From positions 48,082-112,081 of the forward strand of contig CAJUMH010000001.1 of assembly GCA_910587145.1 (NCBI GenBank): DNA of 64,000 nt. Reading direction: 5' to 3'. This DNA is from an uncultured Ruthenibacterium sp. Its GTDB lineage: Bacteria > Bacillota > Clostridia > Oscillospirales > Ruminococcaceae. The notes below the pieces were generated by a model. It did not search any database. It was not told the DNA's origin and was given only the letters and a program-made list of their open reading frames with translations. This document shows, in pieces, positions 42,964 to 51,750 of this stretch. The translations under genes were made by a program, and so were the position numbers. The stretch's first letter is position 1. The number at the start of each line of letters is the position of its first letter.

Positions 42964-44754
42964 ATGGAGATCACCAAAGACATTCGGTATGTTGGCGTCA
43001 ACGACCACAATGTCGATCTGTTCGAGGGGCAGTATGTTGTACCAAACGGAATGGCGTACAATTCTTATGTGATTCTGGATGACCGGATCGCCGTGATGGA
43101 TACGGTGGATGCTCATTTTACACATGAGTGGCTGGATAATGTAGAGGCCGTGCTGGGCGAGCGTCAGCCCGATTATCTGATCGTGCAGCACATGGAACCG
43201 GATCATTCCGGCAGTGTCGTTCGCTTTGCACAGCGGTATCCGCAGGCCGTTGTGGTTTCCAGCGCAAAGGCTTTTGCCATGATGAAGCAGTTCTTCGGCA
43301 CGGATTTTGAAGGACGCAGCGAAATCATTGCCGAGGGCAGCGTGCTTTCGCTGGGCAGGCACGAGCTGCATTTCGTGGCCGCGCCGATGGTACATTGGCC
43401 GGAGGTGATGGTCACCTACGACAGCTGCGACAGGGTGCTGTTCTCGGCGGACGGCTTTGGCAAATTCGGCGCGCTGGATGTGGACGAGGATTGGGCGTGC
43501 GAAGCGCGCCGATACTATATCGGCATTGTGGGCAAGTACGGCGCGCAGGTGCAAAACCTGCTGAAAAAGGCGGCGGCGCTTGACATCCAAACCATCTGCC
43601 CGCTGCACGGCCCGGTGCTGCAGGAAAACCTCGGCTATTACCTGAACCTGTACCGCATCTGGTCTTCGTATGAGCCGGAAACAGACGGCGTGATGATCGC
43701 CTATACCTCTGTGTACGGCAATACGCGCCGCGCGGTGGAAAAGCTGGCCGCGCAGCTGCGCGCAAACAGCTGCCCGAAGGTGGTTGTAACGGATCTTGCC
43801 CGCAGTGATATGGCCAAGGCCGTGGAAGATGCATTCCGCTACCGCAAGCTGGTGCTGGCCACCACCACGTACAACGCGGGCATCTTCCCGTTCATGCGCG
43901 AGTTCATCGAGCATCTTACGGAGCGCAATTTCCAAAAACGCACGGTCGCCTTCCTTGAAAACGGCTCGTGGGCGCCGCTCGCCGCCAAAACAATGAAGCA
44001 GATGCTGGCCGGCTGCAAAAATCTTTCTTTTGCCGAACCTGTTGTTACGCTGCGCTCCGCGCTGGACGACACGAGCACCCAAGCGCTGAACGCACTGGCC
44101 GAGGCTTTAAGCACCGATTATCAGGCGCTGCACAAAGAGACGGCCGATAAAAACAACCTGAACGCGCTGTTCAATATCGGCTACGGCCTGTATGTCGTTA
44201 CCTCAAACGACGGCAAAAAGGATAACGGCCTCATCGTAAACACCGTCACGCAGGTAACGAACACCCCGAACCGCATCGCCGTTACAATCAACAAGGCCAA
44301 CTATTCGCACCACGTTATCCGGCAAACCGGCGTGATGAACGTCAACTGCCTGTCGCAGGATGCGCCGTTCTCGGTATTCGAGCGCTTCGGCTTCCAGAGC
44401 GGGCGCAATGCCGATAAATTCGCCGGCGAAGAGCCGCTGCGCTCGGCCAACGGCGTGGCGTACCTTTCCAAGTATACCAACGCCATGCTCTCGCTGAAGG
44501 TGGAGCAGTATCTCGATTTTGATACGCACGGAATGTTTGTTTGCAGCGTGGAGGAAGCGCGCGTGATCTCGGATGTGCCGACGATGACCTACACCTATTA
44601 TCAGCAGAACGTAAAGCCGAAGCCCGAAACCGAGGGCAGAAAGGGCTATGTGTGCAAGGTCTGCGGCTATGTCTACGAGGGCGATACACTGCCCGACGAT
44701 TTTATCTGCCCGCTGTGCAAGCATGGCGCCGCAGATTTCGAGCCGATCGGCTGA
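42964..44754 (+). CDS. Flavodiiron protein with flavin-reductase and rubredoxin domains
   Basis: 596 residues. Domain order: metallo-beta-lactamase diiron domain (1-250) with HMEPDHSG, PMVHWPE, LFSADGFGKFG and PLHGP ligands; flavodoxin-like FMN domain (255-400, YTSVYGNTRRAVE); flavin-reductase-like domain (about 415-550, NTVTQVTNTPNRIAV); and C-terminal rubredoxin (CKVCGYVY, CPLCKHG). It reduces O2 to water and/or NO to N2O using NAD(P)H-derived electrons and protects anaerobes from oxygen. The flavin-reductase plus rubredoxin fusion lets one polypeptide carry the electron chain. AAAGGAG precedes the ATG. Transcribed alone, converging on the GGDEF gene. Confidence 0.95.
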   Translation: MEITKDIRYVGVNDHNVDLFEGQYVVPNGMAYNSYVILDDRIAVMDTVDAHFTHEWLDNVEAVLGERQPDYLIVQHMEPDHSGSVVRFAQRYPQAVVVSSAKAFAMMKQFFGTDFEGRSEIIAEGSVLSLGRHELHFVAAPMVHWPEVMVTYDSCDRVLFSADGFGKFGALDVDEDWACEARRYYIGIVGKYGAQVQNLLKKAAALDIQTICPLHGPVLQENLGYYLNLYRIWSSYEPETDGVMIAYTSVYGNTRRAVEKLAAQLRANSCPKVVVTDLARSDMAKAVEDAFRYRKLVLATTTYNAGIFPFMREFIEHLTERNFQKRTVAFLENGSWAPLAAKTMKQMLAGCKNLSFAEPVVTLRSALDDTSTQALNALAEALSTDYQALHKETADKNNLNALFNIGYGLYVVTSNDGKKDNGLIVNTVTQVTNTPNRIAVTINKANYSHHVIRQTGVMNVNCLSQDAPFSVFERFGFQSGRNADKFAGEEPLRSANGVAYLSKYTNAMLSLKVEQYLDFDTHGMFVCSVEEARVISDVPTMTYTYYQQNVKPKPETEGRKGYVCKVCGYVYEGDTLPDDFICPLCKHGAADFEPIG

Positions 44755-44763
44755 CGCCCAAAG

Positions 44764-44924
44764 AAAAAAAGGGATGCTGCAAAACAGCCTCCCGAAAAAG
44801 TGATCTAAAAAAGGCGTTCCCATCAGAAAGCCGGCGCCCCTTTTGGCAGTTCAGAGCCAAAAGGGGCGCCGGTCTGTTGTTTGACAGCTATTTCTTTTTG
44901 CAATTTGCAACCGCATTTTATTTT
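44764..44924 (-). repeat. Dispersed 3'-end terminator repeat, copy 1
   Basis: On the minus strand, 35 bp after the GGDEF stop, this ~160-bp block contains a conserved flank (GCAAATTGC, GCTGTCAAACA), a 42-bp palindrome with 17-bp arms CCGGCGCCCCTTTTGGC (44831-44872), and a hairpin followed by TTTTTTT (44764-44793). A second copy at 63766-63908 shares 38 of 42 palindrome positions and 31 of 38 flank positions. It serves as the terminator for the GGDEF gene and may also stop the converging flavodiiron transcript. Confidence 0.85.
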
Positions 44925-44958
44925 GCGGCGCAAAGCGTTGGCCCGATATCAATACCGC

Positions 44959-45948
44959 TTATTCCTCTGCGTCAGAGGGCTCATCCCCGACAGGATGCAG
45001 ATCGAATCGCAGCACAATGCCGGAATCCGGCGCCAGGCGCTCGGTAAAGCGGTTGGTGATGCGCGTTGTGATCACGGCGGCGTTTTCGCCCGATGCGCCG
45101 AGCACCATCAGCAGATACTGTCCGCTGCTGTACTGGGTGAACAGATCGCCGGTGCGCAGGCTGACACGCAGATCCTCGCCCAGCTGCTCCATGTAGGCAC
45201 TGCGCACAGGAAGCGGCAAAAAGCTGCCTTTGGTATCCGTAAGCGTCATTAAAATGGTGTAGGCGCTGTAGCCGCTGCGCTTCAGGCCGCGCTCGACAAA
45301 GCGGTAGATCTGCTTAAAAGTCTCGTAATCCTGGCAAAACGCACCGCGCTTCTGGTTTCGCTCGTGCAGCTCCCGGTGAATGCGGTCCATATCGGTACAG
45401 ATCCCGCGCTCGTCTCCATCGTCGGCACGCGGCACACGGTGGCCGTGCCGTTCCGCCTTGTTTGCGTGCAGAAGCCGTTCGGCCCGGTCGAACAGTGCGG
45501 CGTAATCGTCATTCTCTTTTTTCTCTGTAATGCCGAGCGTAAACGATACGTTCCAGCGCGTGCCCGCATGGCCGCCGCTGCGCAGACGGCTGGCCACCTG
45601 CGCAACACGGGCATAGGCCATTTCTCTGGTGCAGCCGCCGGTTGCATAGATTGCAAAGACGTCGCCGTCCACCCGCGCGACAATATCGCGCGGAGAAAAA
45701 AGCTCCTCGAGCAGGCGCGCTGTCTCGTGCAAAAGCATATCGCCCATGCTGTGGCCGCTTCGGGCATTTAGCTGCTTGAAGCGGTCGATGTCCATCAAAA
45801 CAAACAGTCCGCTGCCGGGCTTTTGCAGGGCCTCGGCCACCGCGGCTTCACAGCCGGTGCGATTATACAGCTTCGTCAGGCCATCGTGGCGCACCTCATC
45901 ACGCAAACGGGTAATCTCATCCCGCAGCCGATCCAATTCCCGATCCAT
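44959..45948 (-). CDS. Degenerate GGDEF-domain protein (probably catalytically inactive)
   Basis: 329 residues from the ATG at 45948, chosen because GGAAAGGGTG precedes it. A short N-terminal coiled coil (RELDRLRDEITRLRDEV) leads into a GGDEF fold: LYNRTGCE, then LFVLMDIDRFKQLN. The signature GGDEF is replaced by DGDVF, so diguanylate cyclase activity is unlikely. The C-terminal half (200-329) looks like a second, more diverged GGDEF-like fold (LRTGDLFTQYSSGQYLLM). It could bind a nucleotide as a sensor. Its own promoter; no EAL partner nearby. Confidence 0.8.
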   Translation of the reverse strand: MDRELDRLRDEITRLRDEVRHDGLTKLYNRTGCEAAVAEALQKPGSGLFVLMDIDRFKQLNARSGHSMGDMLLHETARLLEELFSPRDIVARVDGDVFAIYATGGCTREMAYARVAQVASRLRSGGHAGTRWNVSFTLGITEKKENDDYAALFDRAERLLHANKAERHGHRVPRADDGDERGICTDMDRIHRELHERNQKRGAFCQDYETFKQIYRFVERGLKRSGYSAYTILMTLTDTKGSFLPLPVRSAYMEQLGEDLRVSLRTGDLFTQYSSGQYLLMVLGASGENAAVITTRITNRFTERLAPDSGIVLRFDLHPVGDEPSDAEE

Positions 45949-46059
45949 TTGACACACCCTTTCCGGAACCGTCCACAGCCGAACAGCCCCGTTTTCATAT
46001 GGCAAAAAGCAGCCTGCGCAGCAAGGCCCCTTCTGTCATACCAAAAATATCTCGATTAC

Positions 46060-46088
46060 AGTATAACGCGAATTTTGCAAAACGTCAA
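46060..46088 (-). promoter_or_regulatory. Promoter of the GGDEF gene
   Basis: Minus strand TTGACG and TATACT with a 17-bp spacer, about 110 bp before the start codon. Confidence 0.75.
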
Positions 46089-46164
46089 TGCGCCTGCGGG
46101 CAAATTCGGCAAAACCCGCGGGCAAAATCTGCGGGCGCCGGCGGGCAAAATACCTGCAAAAGCA

Positions 46165-46193
46165 TTGACAAGCCCGCCCCGGTGGGCTATAAT
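46165..46193 (+). promoter_or_regulatory. Promoter of the TPP riboswitch-thiT transcript
   Basis: TTGACA and TATAAT with a 17-bp spacer, directly upstream of the riboswitch. Between it and the divergent GGDEF promoter are four GCGGGCAAA-like direct repeats (46096-46155). Confidence 0.85.
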
Positions 46194-46210
46194 CAAAGGC
46201 GGACATAAAA

Positions 46211-46297
46211 ACAGGGGAGCTGAAAGGCTGAGATTTACACCGGTACGCCTGTGTATAAACCCTTTACCTGATCCGGGTAATGCCGGCGTAGGAAGTT
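46211..46297 (+). ncRNA. TPP riboswitch (THI element)
   Basis: Hallmark segments are present in order: GGGGAGC, AAGGCTGAGAT, ACCCTTTACCTGATCCGGG, then TAATGCCGGCGTAGGAAG. Thiamine pyrophosphate binding should favour the terminator hairpin at 46365-46403, so thiT is expressed when thiamine is scarce. Confidence 0.95.
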
Positions 46298-46364
46298 TTG
46301 CGGCGCTTTTGCGGACGATCGGCGCAAAGGCGGCACGTGCAGCGATGCGTGCTCATAAAACTTT

Positions 46365-46403
46365 GGCGCGTCTGTGGTATTCCCACGGGCGCGCCTGTTT
46401 TTA
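46365..46403 (+). terminator. Riboswitch-controlled terminator before thiT
   Basis: The stem GGCGCG...CGCGCC with an inner GTGG/CCAC is followed by TGTTTTTA, 30 bp before the thiT start. It is the likely expression platform of the TPP riboswitch. Confidence 0.75.
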
Positions 46404-46433
46404 TGTTACGTTTTTAAGAAGGGATGTCTGATT

Positions 46434-47003
46434 ATGACAACCAAGCCTATTTCCCGCACGCGCACCCTGGTGGAGTGCGCATTGATGATCGCCATCGGCA
46501 CGGTACTGGCGCAGATCAAGATCTTCGAGATGCCCAACGGCGGCAGCGTTACGCTCGTCTCCATGCTTCCGTTCATCCTTGTTTCGTTCCGGCACGGAGT
46601 AAAATGGGGGCTGGCTACGGGCTTTGTCAACAGCCTTTTGCAGATGCTTCTGGGCTTTTACGCGCCGCCCGCAAACACCGTATGGGCCTTTGCGGGGATG
46701 ATCCTGCTCGATTATGTTCTTGCGTTCACGCTGCTGGGGCTGGCCGAGCTGTTTGCAAGGCCTTTTCAAAGCCGGGTGCTTGGCATTGCCGTGGGCACGG
46801 CGGCCGTATGCGTCATTCGCTTTTTCTGCAGCTATCTCAGCACGGTATTTGTATGGTTTTCCACCGCACCCGAGGGAATGCCCGTGTGGCTGTTCGGCAT
46901 TACCTATAACGGCGCGTACATGCTGCCGGAGCTGATCATCACCACCGCCGCGGCCGCACTGCTGTACAAGGCCGCGCCGAAGCTCTTTACTGCGGCAGAA
47001 TAG
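46434..47003 (+). CDS. thiT: ThiT, thiamine ECF transporter substrate-binding subunit
   Basis: 189 residues from the ATG at 46434 (AAGAAGGG upstream), with six membrane segments. The family motifs VECALMIAIGTVLAQIK, the MPNGGSVTLVSMLPFI loop, the WGLATGFVNSLLQMLLG block and the EGMPVWLFGITYNGAYMLPE end identify ThiT. It binds thiamine and docks on the shared EcfAA'T module, which is not in the window. Control by the TPP riboswitch upstream confirms the substrate. Confidence 0.96.
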   Translation: MTTKPISRTRTLVECALMIAIGTVLAQIKIFEMPNGGSVTLVSMLPFILVSFRHGVKWGLATGFVNSLLQMLLGFYAPPANTVWAFAGMILLDYVLAFTLLGLAELFARPFQSRVLGIAVGTAAVCVIRFFCSYLSTVFVWFSTAPEGMPVWLFGITYNGAYMLPELIITTAAAALLYKAAPKLFTAAE

Positions 47004-47081
47004 TCCTGCGCATTGCAGGCATTTTTAGGGTGCACTGCGAGCGGTACCGCAGGCGTTTTTCAAAAAAATTTCAAAGCTCTC

Positions 47082-47127
47082 AAATGCCGTTCCGGCGTGC
47101 ACAGGCTGCGTCTGCCGGAACGGCATT
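47082..47127 (+). terminator. Terminator-like hairpin after thiT
   Basis: The arms AAATGCCGTTCCGGC and GCCGGAACGGCATTT are perfect over 15 bp with a 16-nt loop; the T-run after it is weak. Confidence 0.6.
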
Positions 47128-47229
47128 TCCGCATTTTGCAGCCGGGTGCCGGAGTAACTTTTTTCGGCCCTGCCGGATACAGCAGCTGAATGCGCTTTCG
47201 CGCAGGCCCCCGCGCACGGAGCAAAAACG

Positions 47230-47693
47230 GTGGATCCGGCCGAAATGCCGGAGCCGATGTCCTACCATTCGGGCACCTCTGTCCGGATCACCGAACATAC
47301 CTTCGCACACCTCGCATTCGTAACGGGCGAAGCGGCCGTTCCCCTCGGCGAGGCGGCGCTTGCGCGCATCGAGATCAATTTTCTTCGCGCGAAGAGGATA
47401 ACGCCCGATCCATCGTGCGCTTCAACGGCGTATCGGCCGAGGATCTGACGCGTGAAAAGGCCGGCGAGGTGTTCCCCGATTTTACCGGGGAAGATAATAT
47501 GTGGTTCTGCTGCGCCGAGATGCGCCATTACAAATACGGCGTATATTATTCCAACGGCAGCTGGACAGCCCCTCGGCCGAACGCCGGTACGATGTGGGTT
47601 GGAACGGCTGAGCCTCCCCGCGGGAGCAAAGCCGAAGCGCGCGGCGCCTGCCGGCGGCTTCTTGTTCAGGGTTTTCTGTTTTTCAGTCTTTGA
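47230..47693 (+). pseudogene. Frameshifted orphan protein gene
   Basis: Frame one reads MDPAEMPEPMSYHSG and ITEHTFAHLAFVTGEAAV to ARIEINF (to about 47385). The protein then seems to continue in another frame as REEDNARSIVRFNGV and DFTGEDNMWFCCAEMRHYKYG to the stop at 47693. The join lies in AATTTTCTTCG and needs a -1 shift, most simply a lost base. Both halves have the codon and residue composition of a real protein. I do not recognise the family. It runs into the tail of the minus-strand glycosyltransferase gene. Confidence 0.45.
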
Positions 47694-49615
47694 GGAAGTG
47701 TTCCCAGAGAATGGATCAGGCGCCAGCAGAACGATCCCTGCAGCCGTTCGCAGTACATTGTCAGCTCCACTGCGCTCCTGCCCGGCAGCATGGCATCTTC
47801 CGGTCCGGCAAAGTGCTGCAGGCACCGTATCCAGCGATGTGCGATTGCGCGCAGCCGGTGAGAAAAGCGCCACGTATTGGAGCTTTGCAGGGCAATCGCC
47901 TTTTTTAAAATATCCGCCTCATGATGCTCGGGCCGCCAGAACTCGCCAAACACCTGTTGTGCCGAAACAGGAGCCTGATAATGCTCCATTTTTTGATAAA
48001 CGATCTCCCGATAACGGCAAATTTCCAGATGCCGTTTCGCAAATTGCTGCGGATCGTCCGGCACATAAAAAACACTTGTCGCCTTTGGTGTTACGGCAAT
48101 CGAAACCCTGCAGACCATACGCAGCCACAGGTCCCAATCCTCCAAAGCATTCAATGCGGTATCTATCCCACCGCATTGCCGATACACATCCCGGCGAAAT
48201 ACCACGGCCTGAATCGGCACCGGGTTCTCCTTAAAAAAATCAAGTGCGGTCAGCTTTTCCCTGCTCAAATTCTGCATGGAAGGGAGCGGATCGGAAAAGG
48301 CGGCGTCTGCAGCCCGTGTGTGATACGACCGTACCGAGCCGGCGCAAAGCATCCCGCATGCCGGGTTCTGTTCGATCAGATCGGCCATCGTTTCAAGATG
48401 ATCCGCAAAAAAACGATCATCATCATCCAGAAAACAGATATAATCTGTTTGGGCCAGCGCAACCCCTTCGTTGCAGGCCCGGCAACGGCCCCACTGCGCA
48501 TTGGCGGCAAGATAGGCAATATCAAGCCACTCGGAGGCCCGCTGTACAACAGGCTGCGATACCGGCTGTACGCCGTCTTCTACAACGATCACCTTAAAAT
48601 GCGGGTATGTCTGCCAGCGCAGGCTCTCCAGCGTTAGCCGCAAAACCTCCGGCCGGCGATAGGTGCGCACAATCACCGTAATGGGAATGACAGCGCCGCA
48701 TGGATGCGATTCATAAAAGCCGCCGCTGCGGGCAAAAGAGTAATTTTCGTCGGCAAAGCAGGGAGCAAAGCCGCTGTTTTGGATCTGCGATTTATAAAAA
48801 TTGCGATAATCCCTCCGATTGCGTTTTATCCGGCGCAGGCCGTCCTCCAAAGATTGTTTCAGAGAAACCTCGCTGTCAATTTTTTCCAATGTCGCACGGA
48901 CAGCTTTTTCCCACTGTGCAACTTGCTTTTTGCTGCCATATTTCTGCCTTAATACCAAATCGCCCAGCGCAACGCCAAGCAGCTGCATCGGTTTGCGCTC
49001 ATCAGGCTGCGTATAGGTATGGTGCCAGGTGCAGGCCGCCGGCACATAGCGCAGTTTATAGCCCAAGGCACGAATATGCCAGGAAAGATCAACGTCTTCA
49101 CAGTACATAAATATGGTTTCATCAAAGCCGCCTGTTTTCTCCAGCACATCGCGGCGCACTACCATACAGGCTCCACTGCACCATCCGGTTTCCAATGTCA
49201 CCGGATCGTAATATTTAGGATGCTCAAAGGGAAACTGCCGCAGCTCGAACCCGGCAAAGGAATCATCCGATTGCTCAATCATTTTTTCCAGCTGCATAAA
49301 GGCATCCGGGAAAATTTCCGTATCAACATTGTAAAAGAAAACAAAAGGACTGGCGCCTGCTCTGGAAGCGGCATTACATGCGGCGCCAAAGCCGCCGTTC
49401 TGCTTTTGCGGCAAAATGGTAAAGCTGCCAAAGGTATCCCCGTAGGATTCCTTCAATTGCCGCAGCTGCTGCAAAGTGCCGTCCGCAGAGGCATTATCCG
49501 CAAAATATAAATGCAGGCAGCGAAGATCATACTCTGCATTTGCCAGTGCAGCCAGACAGCCGGGCAGCCAGCGCCGTGAATGATAAGTGACAAAACAGAG
49601 ATCGAAATTCAACAT
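47666..49615 (-). CDS. Two-domain family 2 glycosyltransferase
   Basis: 649 residues from the ATG at 49615 (GAAGGAGATATACAC upstream; the frame opens 11 codons earlier). The first GT-A domain (residues 1-240) has FVTYHSRRWLPGCL, FADNASADG, QNGGFGAACN and FYNVDTEIFP, rhamnosyltransferase-like. The second (about 310-540) has VIVRTYRRPEVLRLTLESLR, CFLDDDDRFF and an ALEDWDLWLRM motif. It closely parallels the arrangement of the gene at 54406-56169. It probably builds an envelope polysaccharide. It appears less GC-rich than the glycosyltransferases at 52-58 kb, a hint of separate acquisition. Confidence 0.9.
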   Translation of the reverse strand: MLNFDLCFVTYHSRRWLPGCLAALANAEYDLRCLHLYFADNASADGTLQQLRQLKESYGDTFGSFTILPQKQNGGFGAACNAASRAGASPFVFFYNVDTEIFPDAFMQLEKMIEQSDDSFAGFELRQFPFEHPKYYDPVTLETGWCSGACMVVRRDVLEKTGGFDETIFMYCEDVDLSWHIRALGYKLRYVPAACTWHHTYTQPDERKPMQLLGVALGDLVLRQKYGSKKQVAQWEKAVRATLEKIDSEVSLKQSLEDGLRRIKRNRRDYRNFYKSQIQNSGFAPCFADENYSFARSGGFYESHPCGAVIPITVIVRTYRRPEVLRLTLESLRWQTYPHFKVIVVEDGVQPVSQPVVQRASEWLDIAYLAANAQWGRCRACNEGVALAQTDYICFLDDDDRFFADHLETMADLIEQNPACGMLCAGSVRSYHTRAADAAFSDPLPSMQNLSREKLTALDFFKENPVPIQAVVFRRDVYRQCGGIDTALNALEDWDLWLRMVCRVSIAVTPKATSVFYVPDDPQQFAKRHLEICRYREIVYQKMEHYQAPVSAQQVFGEFWRPEHHEADILKKAIALQSSNTWRFSHRLRAIAHRWIRCLQHFAGPEDAMLPGRSAVELTMYCERLQGSFCWRLIHSLGTLPQRLKNRKP

Positions 49616-49675
49616 GTGTATATCTCCTTCAATTTGCTGTGCCGCCATTTTAAAAAGCGGAATAGCAATCTCCCG

Positions 49676-49996
49676 CTACCCCGCCAGGCGCATCAGCCAT
49701 TCGGCGGCAAACACCGTGCAGCAGGCCGCCACGGCCACGATTTGCAGCGATGCGCCGCGGCAGGCCAGCAGTACGGCCGCCAAAAAGCCAACAGCGGCCG
49801 AAAGCACGCTGCCCGTGCTTTCAAAAATGGCCGGCACGGTCATCGCGGCCAGCACCGCATAGGGCACATAATACAAAAAACTCTGCAGAAAGCGGCTTTG
49901 CAGTTTGCGGCGCAGCAGCGTGAGCGGCAGCATGCGCAGCAGATACGTTACGCCCGCCATCACAAGAATATACGGCCAGATCACAGCGGCGGTCAT
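49676..49996 (-). CDS. azlD: AzlD, branched-chain amino acid exporter small subunit
   Basis: 106 residues with four membrane segments. The start VIWPYILVMAGVTYLLRMLPL is typical. The ATG overlaps the azlC stop (ATGA), so translation is coupled. With AzlC it forms a branched-chain amino acid (or 4-azaleucine) exporter. Confidence 0.92.
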   Translation of the reverse strand: MTAAVIWPYILVMAGVTYLLRMLPLTLLRRKLQSRFLQSFLYYVPYAVLAAMTVPAIFESTGSVLSAAVGFLAAVLLACRGASLQIVAVAACCTVFAAEWLMRLAG

Positions 49997-50838
49997 GCGT
50001 CCGCCTCCCCTCGTGCCGGCGGCGGATCGGCCGCCGGCGTTTTTTCGCGTATCGGCGCAAGCAGAGCACCCGCGCCCGCCGCAAGCAGCGTGCACAGAAT
50101 GATCGCGAATCCGCCGGAGATATGGCGATGCAGCGCCGGAATATACCGAATGGCGCAGCTGAGCGCCACGGCGGCGGCCACTACGCCCAGCACCGGGCGG
50201 CTTTTGGCCGCCGCGGGCGCGACAATGGCAATAAACATGCCGTAAATCGCAATGGAAAGCGCGCTGCGCACCGTATCGGGCAAAAGGCCGCTGGCCACCG
50301 CGCCGCACAGCGTGCCGAGCGACCAGCCCAGATAGGGCGCGATCATCACGCCGAACAGATAACGCCTGCCCACCTCGCCCCGCTGGCCGGACGTGACGGC
50401 AAACACCTCGTCTGTAAGCAGAAAGCTGAACAGCAGCCTGTCCGGCAAGCTTACGTTCCGGTTCAGCTTTTGCGAAAGCGAAAGCCCCATCAGCGTATAG
50501 CGCAGGTTGATGACGAGCTGCGTGAGCGCCGTTTCAAACAGTGTGCCGCCGCCAAAGATCAGCGTCAGGCCCGCAAACTGCCCGGCGCTGGTTACGTTCG
50601 TCATGCTGATGGCAAGCGCCGCCCATACGGGCAGGCCGCCCGCGGCCGCCATCATGCCGAACGTGATGGAAACGGAAAAATACCCCAGCCCGATGGGGAT
50701 GCCGTCGTGAAAGCCCGCCCGGAAAGAATTTTGGATCGGGGCCTTTTTGGGGGCAAAAGCCGTCTGCAAAGCAGCCTCTGTTCCGCAGACGGCTTTTGCT
50801 GTCGGTTCCAAGGAGGCCTGCTCCTCATTTTGCCGCAA
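49993..50838 (-). CDS. azlC: AzlC, branched-chain amino acid exporter large subunit
   Basis: About 281 residues with a TTG start at 50838, which has AGGTG 6 bp upstream; a GTG at 50847 is in frame but lacks a spaced ribosome-binding site. The conserved AzlC core begins only near residue 40 (FHDGIPIGLGYFSVSITFGMM), with NLRYTLMGLSLSQ and LLTDEVFAV following. The extra N-terminal ~40 codons overlap a strong hairpin (50755-50797), so the real start could be later or the leader regulatory. About seven membrane segments. Confidence 0.85.
   Translation of the reverse strand: MRQNEEQASLEPTAKAVCGTEAALQTAFAPKKAPIQNSFRAGFHDGIPIGLGYFSVSITFGMMAAAGGLPVWAALAISMTNVTSAGQFAGLTLIFGGGTLFETALTQLVINLRYTLMGLSLSQKLNRNVSLPDRLLFSFLLTDEVFAVTSGQRGEVGRRYLFGVMIAPYLGWSLGTLCGAVASGLLPDTVRSALSIAIYGMFIAIVAPAAAKSRPVLGVVAAAVALSCAIRYIPALHRHISGGFAIILCTLLAAGAGALLAPIREKTPAADPPPARGEADA
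50755..50797 (-). promoter_or_regulatory. Hairpin in the 5' part of azlC
   Basis: AAAAGCCGTCTGC and GCAGACGGCTTTT are perfect over 13 bp with a 17-nt loop, followed on the minus strand by GCCCCC. It looks like an attenuator or an old terminator inside the annotated coding region. Confidence 0.55.
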
Positions 50839-50917
50839 TCGAAACACCTCGAATCGTTTGGAAAGGCTCCGGCGCGCACCGGAGCCTTTTGATAGGGTTC
50901 ACAAGGCTCTTTTCCCC

Positions 50918-51580
50918 TTACGCCGTACCGCCGTCCGCGCCCGGCAGGGTTTTGCGGCCGGTGCGGCACAGCTCGCGCAGGCAGCATTGCGCACACAGCG
51001 CCCTGCGCGCAGTGCATACCACGCGGCCATGCATCACGCAGCGGTGGCAAAAATCGCTCGATTCCTCCGGCGGCAGCACCTTTACCAGCGCGCGCTCCAC
51101 CTTCACGGGGTCGGTAGTGTCCGTTACAAAGCCAAGGCGGTTCGCCATGCGGATGCAGTGCGTATCCGTTACCACGGCAGGCAGATGAAAAATATCGCCC
51201 CGGATGAGATTCGCGCTCTTGCGGCCGACGCCCGGCAGGCGCAAAAGCGATTCCATCTCCTGCGGCACACGCCCGCCGAATTCCGAAAGCAGCATATTCG
51301 CCATGCCGTGCAGATCGCGCGCCTTGCTTTTGCCAAGGCCGCACGGCCGCACAATGGCCTCGATCTGCTCCGGCGTGGCAGCCGCCAGCGCCTGCAGCGT
51401 GGGATATTGCCCGAACAGCTCCTGTGTAACAATATTCACGCGCGCGTCGGTGCACTGCGCCGCCAAGCGCACTCCCACCAAAAGCTGCCACGCGTCCTCA
51501 TATGTAAGCGTGCATTCGCTCACCGGATATTCCGCCTTCAGCCGCTCCACGATCTGTATCGTATCCGCTTTTGTGCGCAT
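50918..51580 (-). CDS. nth: Endonuclease III
   Basis: 220 residues from the ATG at 51580 (AAAGGGGGCG upstream). The helix-hairpin-helix LPGVGRKSANLI carries the catalytic Lys and VVTDTHCIRMANRLG the catalytic Asp. The C-terminal iron-sulfur loop is C-x6-C-x2-C-x5-C (CTARRALCAQCCLRELC). It removes oxidised pyrimidines and nicks the abasic site in base excision repair. Same strand as its neighbours, 80 bp before azlC. Confidence 0.95.
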   Translation of the reverse strand: MRTKADTIQIVERLKAEYPVSECTLTYEDAWQLLVGVRLAAQCTDARVNIVTQELFGQYPTLQALAAATPEQIEAIVRPCGLGKSKARDLHGMANMLLSEFGGRVPQEMESLLRLPGVGRKSANLIRGDIFHLPAVVTDTHCIRMANRLGFVTDTTDPVKVERALVKVLPPEESSDFCHRCVMHGRVVCTARRALCAQCCLRELCRTGRKTLPGADGGTA

Positions 51581-51750
51581 AAAAGCGCCCCCTTTATCAA
51601 ATCTTCCCCCGCAGTCTACGGCGCGGGGCGCCGCGGCGGGAAAGCAAGCTCCGTCTTCCATTTTTTGAACGAGTCCTCTCCGCCTGCCCCTCCCGCCTTC
51701 GGCCGCACAATTTTCGGCATTTTCTCAGGCAAGCCGAGCGCAGGCGGGAA

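Noticed and set aside
44959..45948. Active diguanylate cyclase
   Set aside because: The GGDEF signature reads DGDVF, losing a glycine and the acidic residue needed for catalysis.
47380..47400. Programmed -1 ribosomal frameshift site
   Set aside because: AATTTTCTTCG does not form a standard slippery heptamer in the needed phase, and no downstream stem-loop or pseudoknot is evident, so a lost base is the simpler reading.
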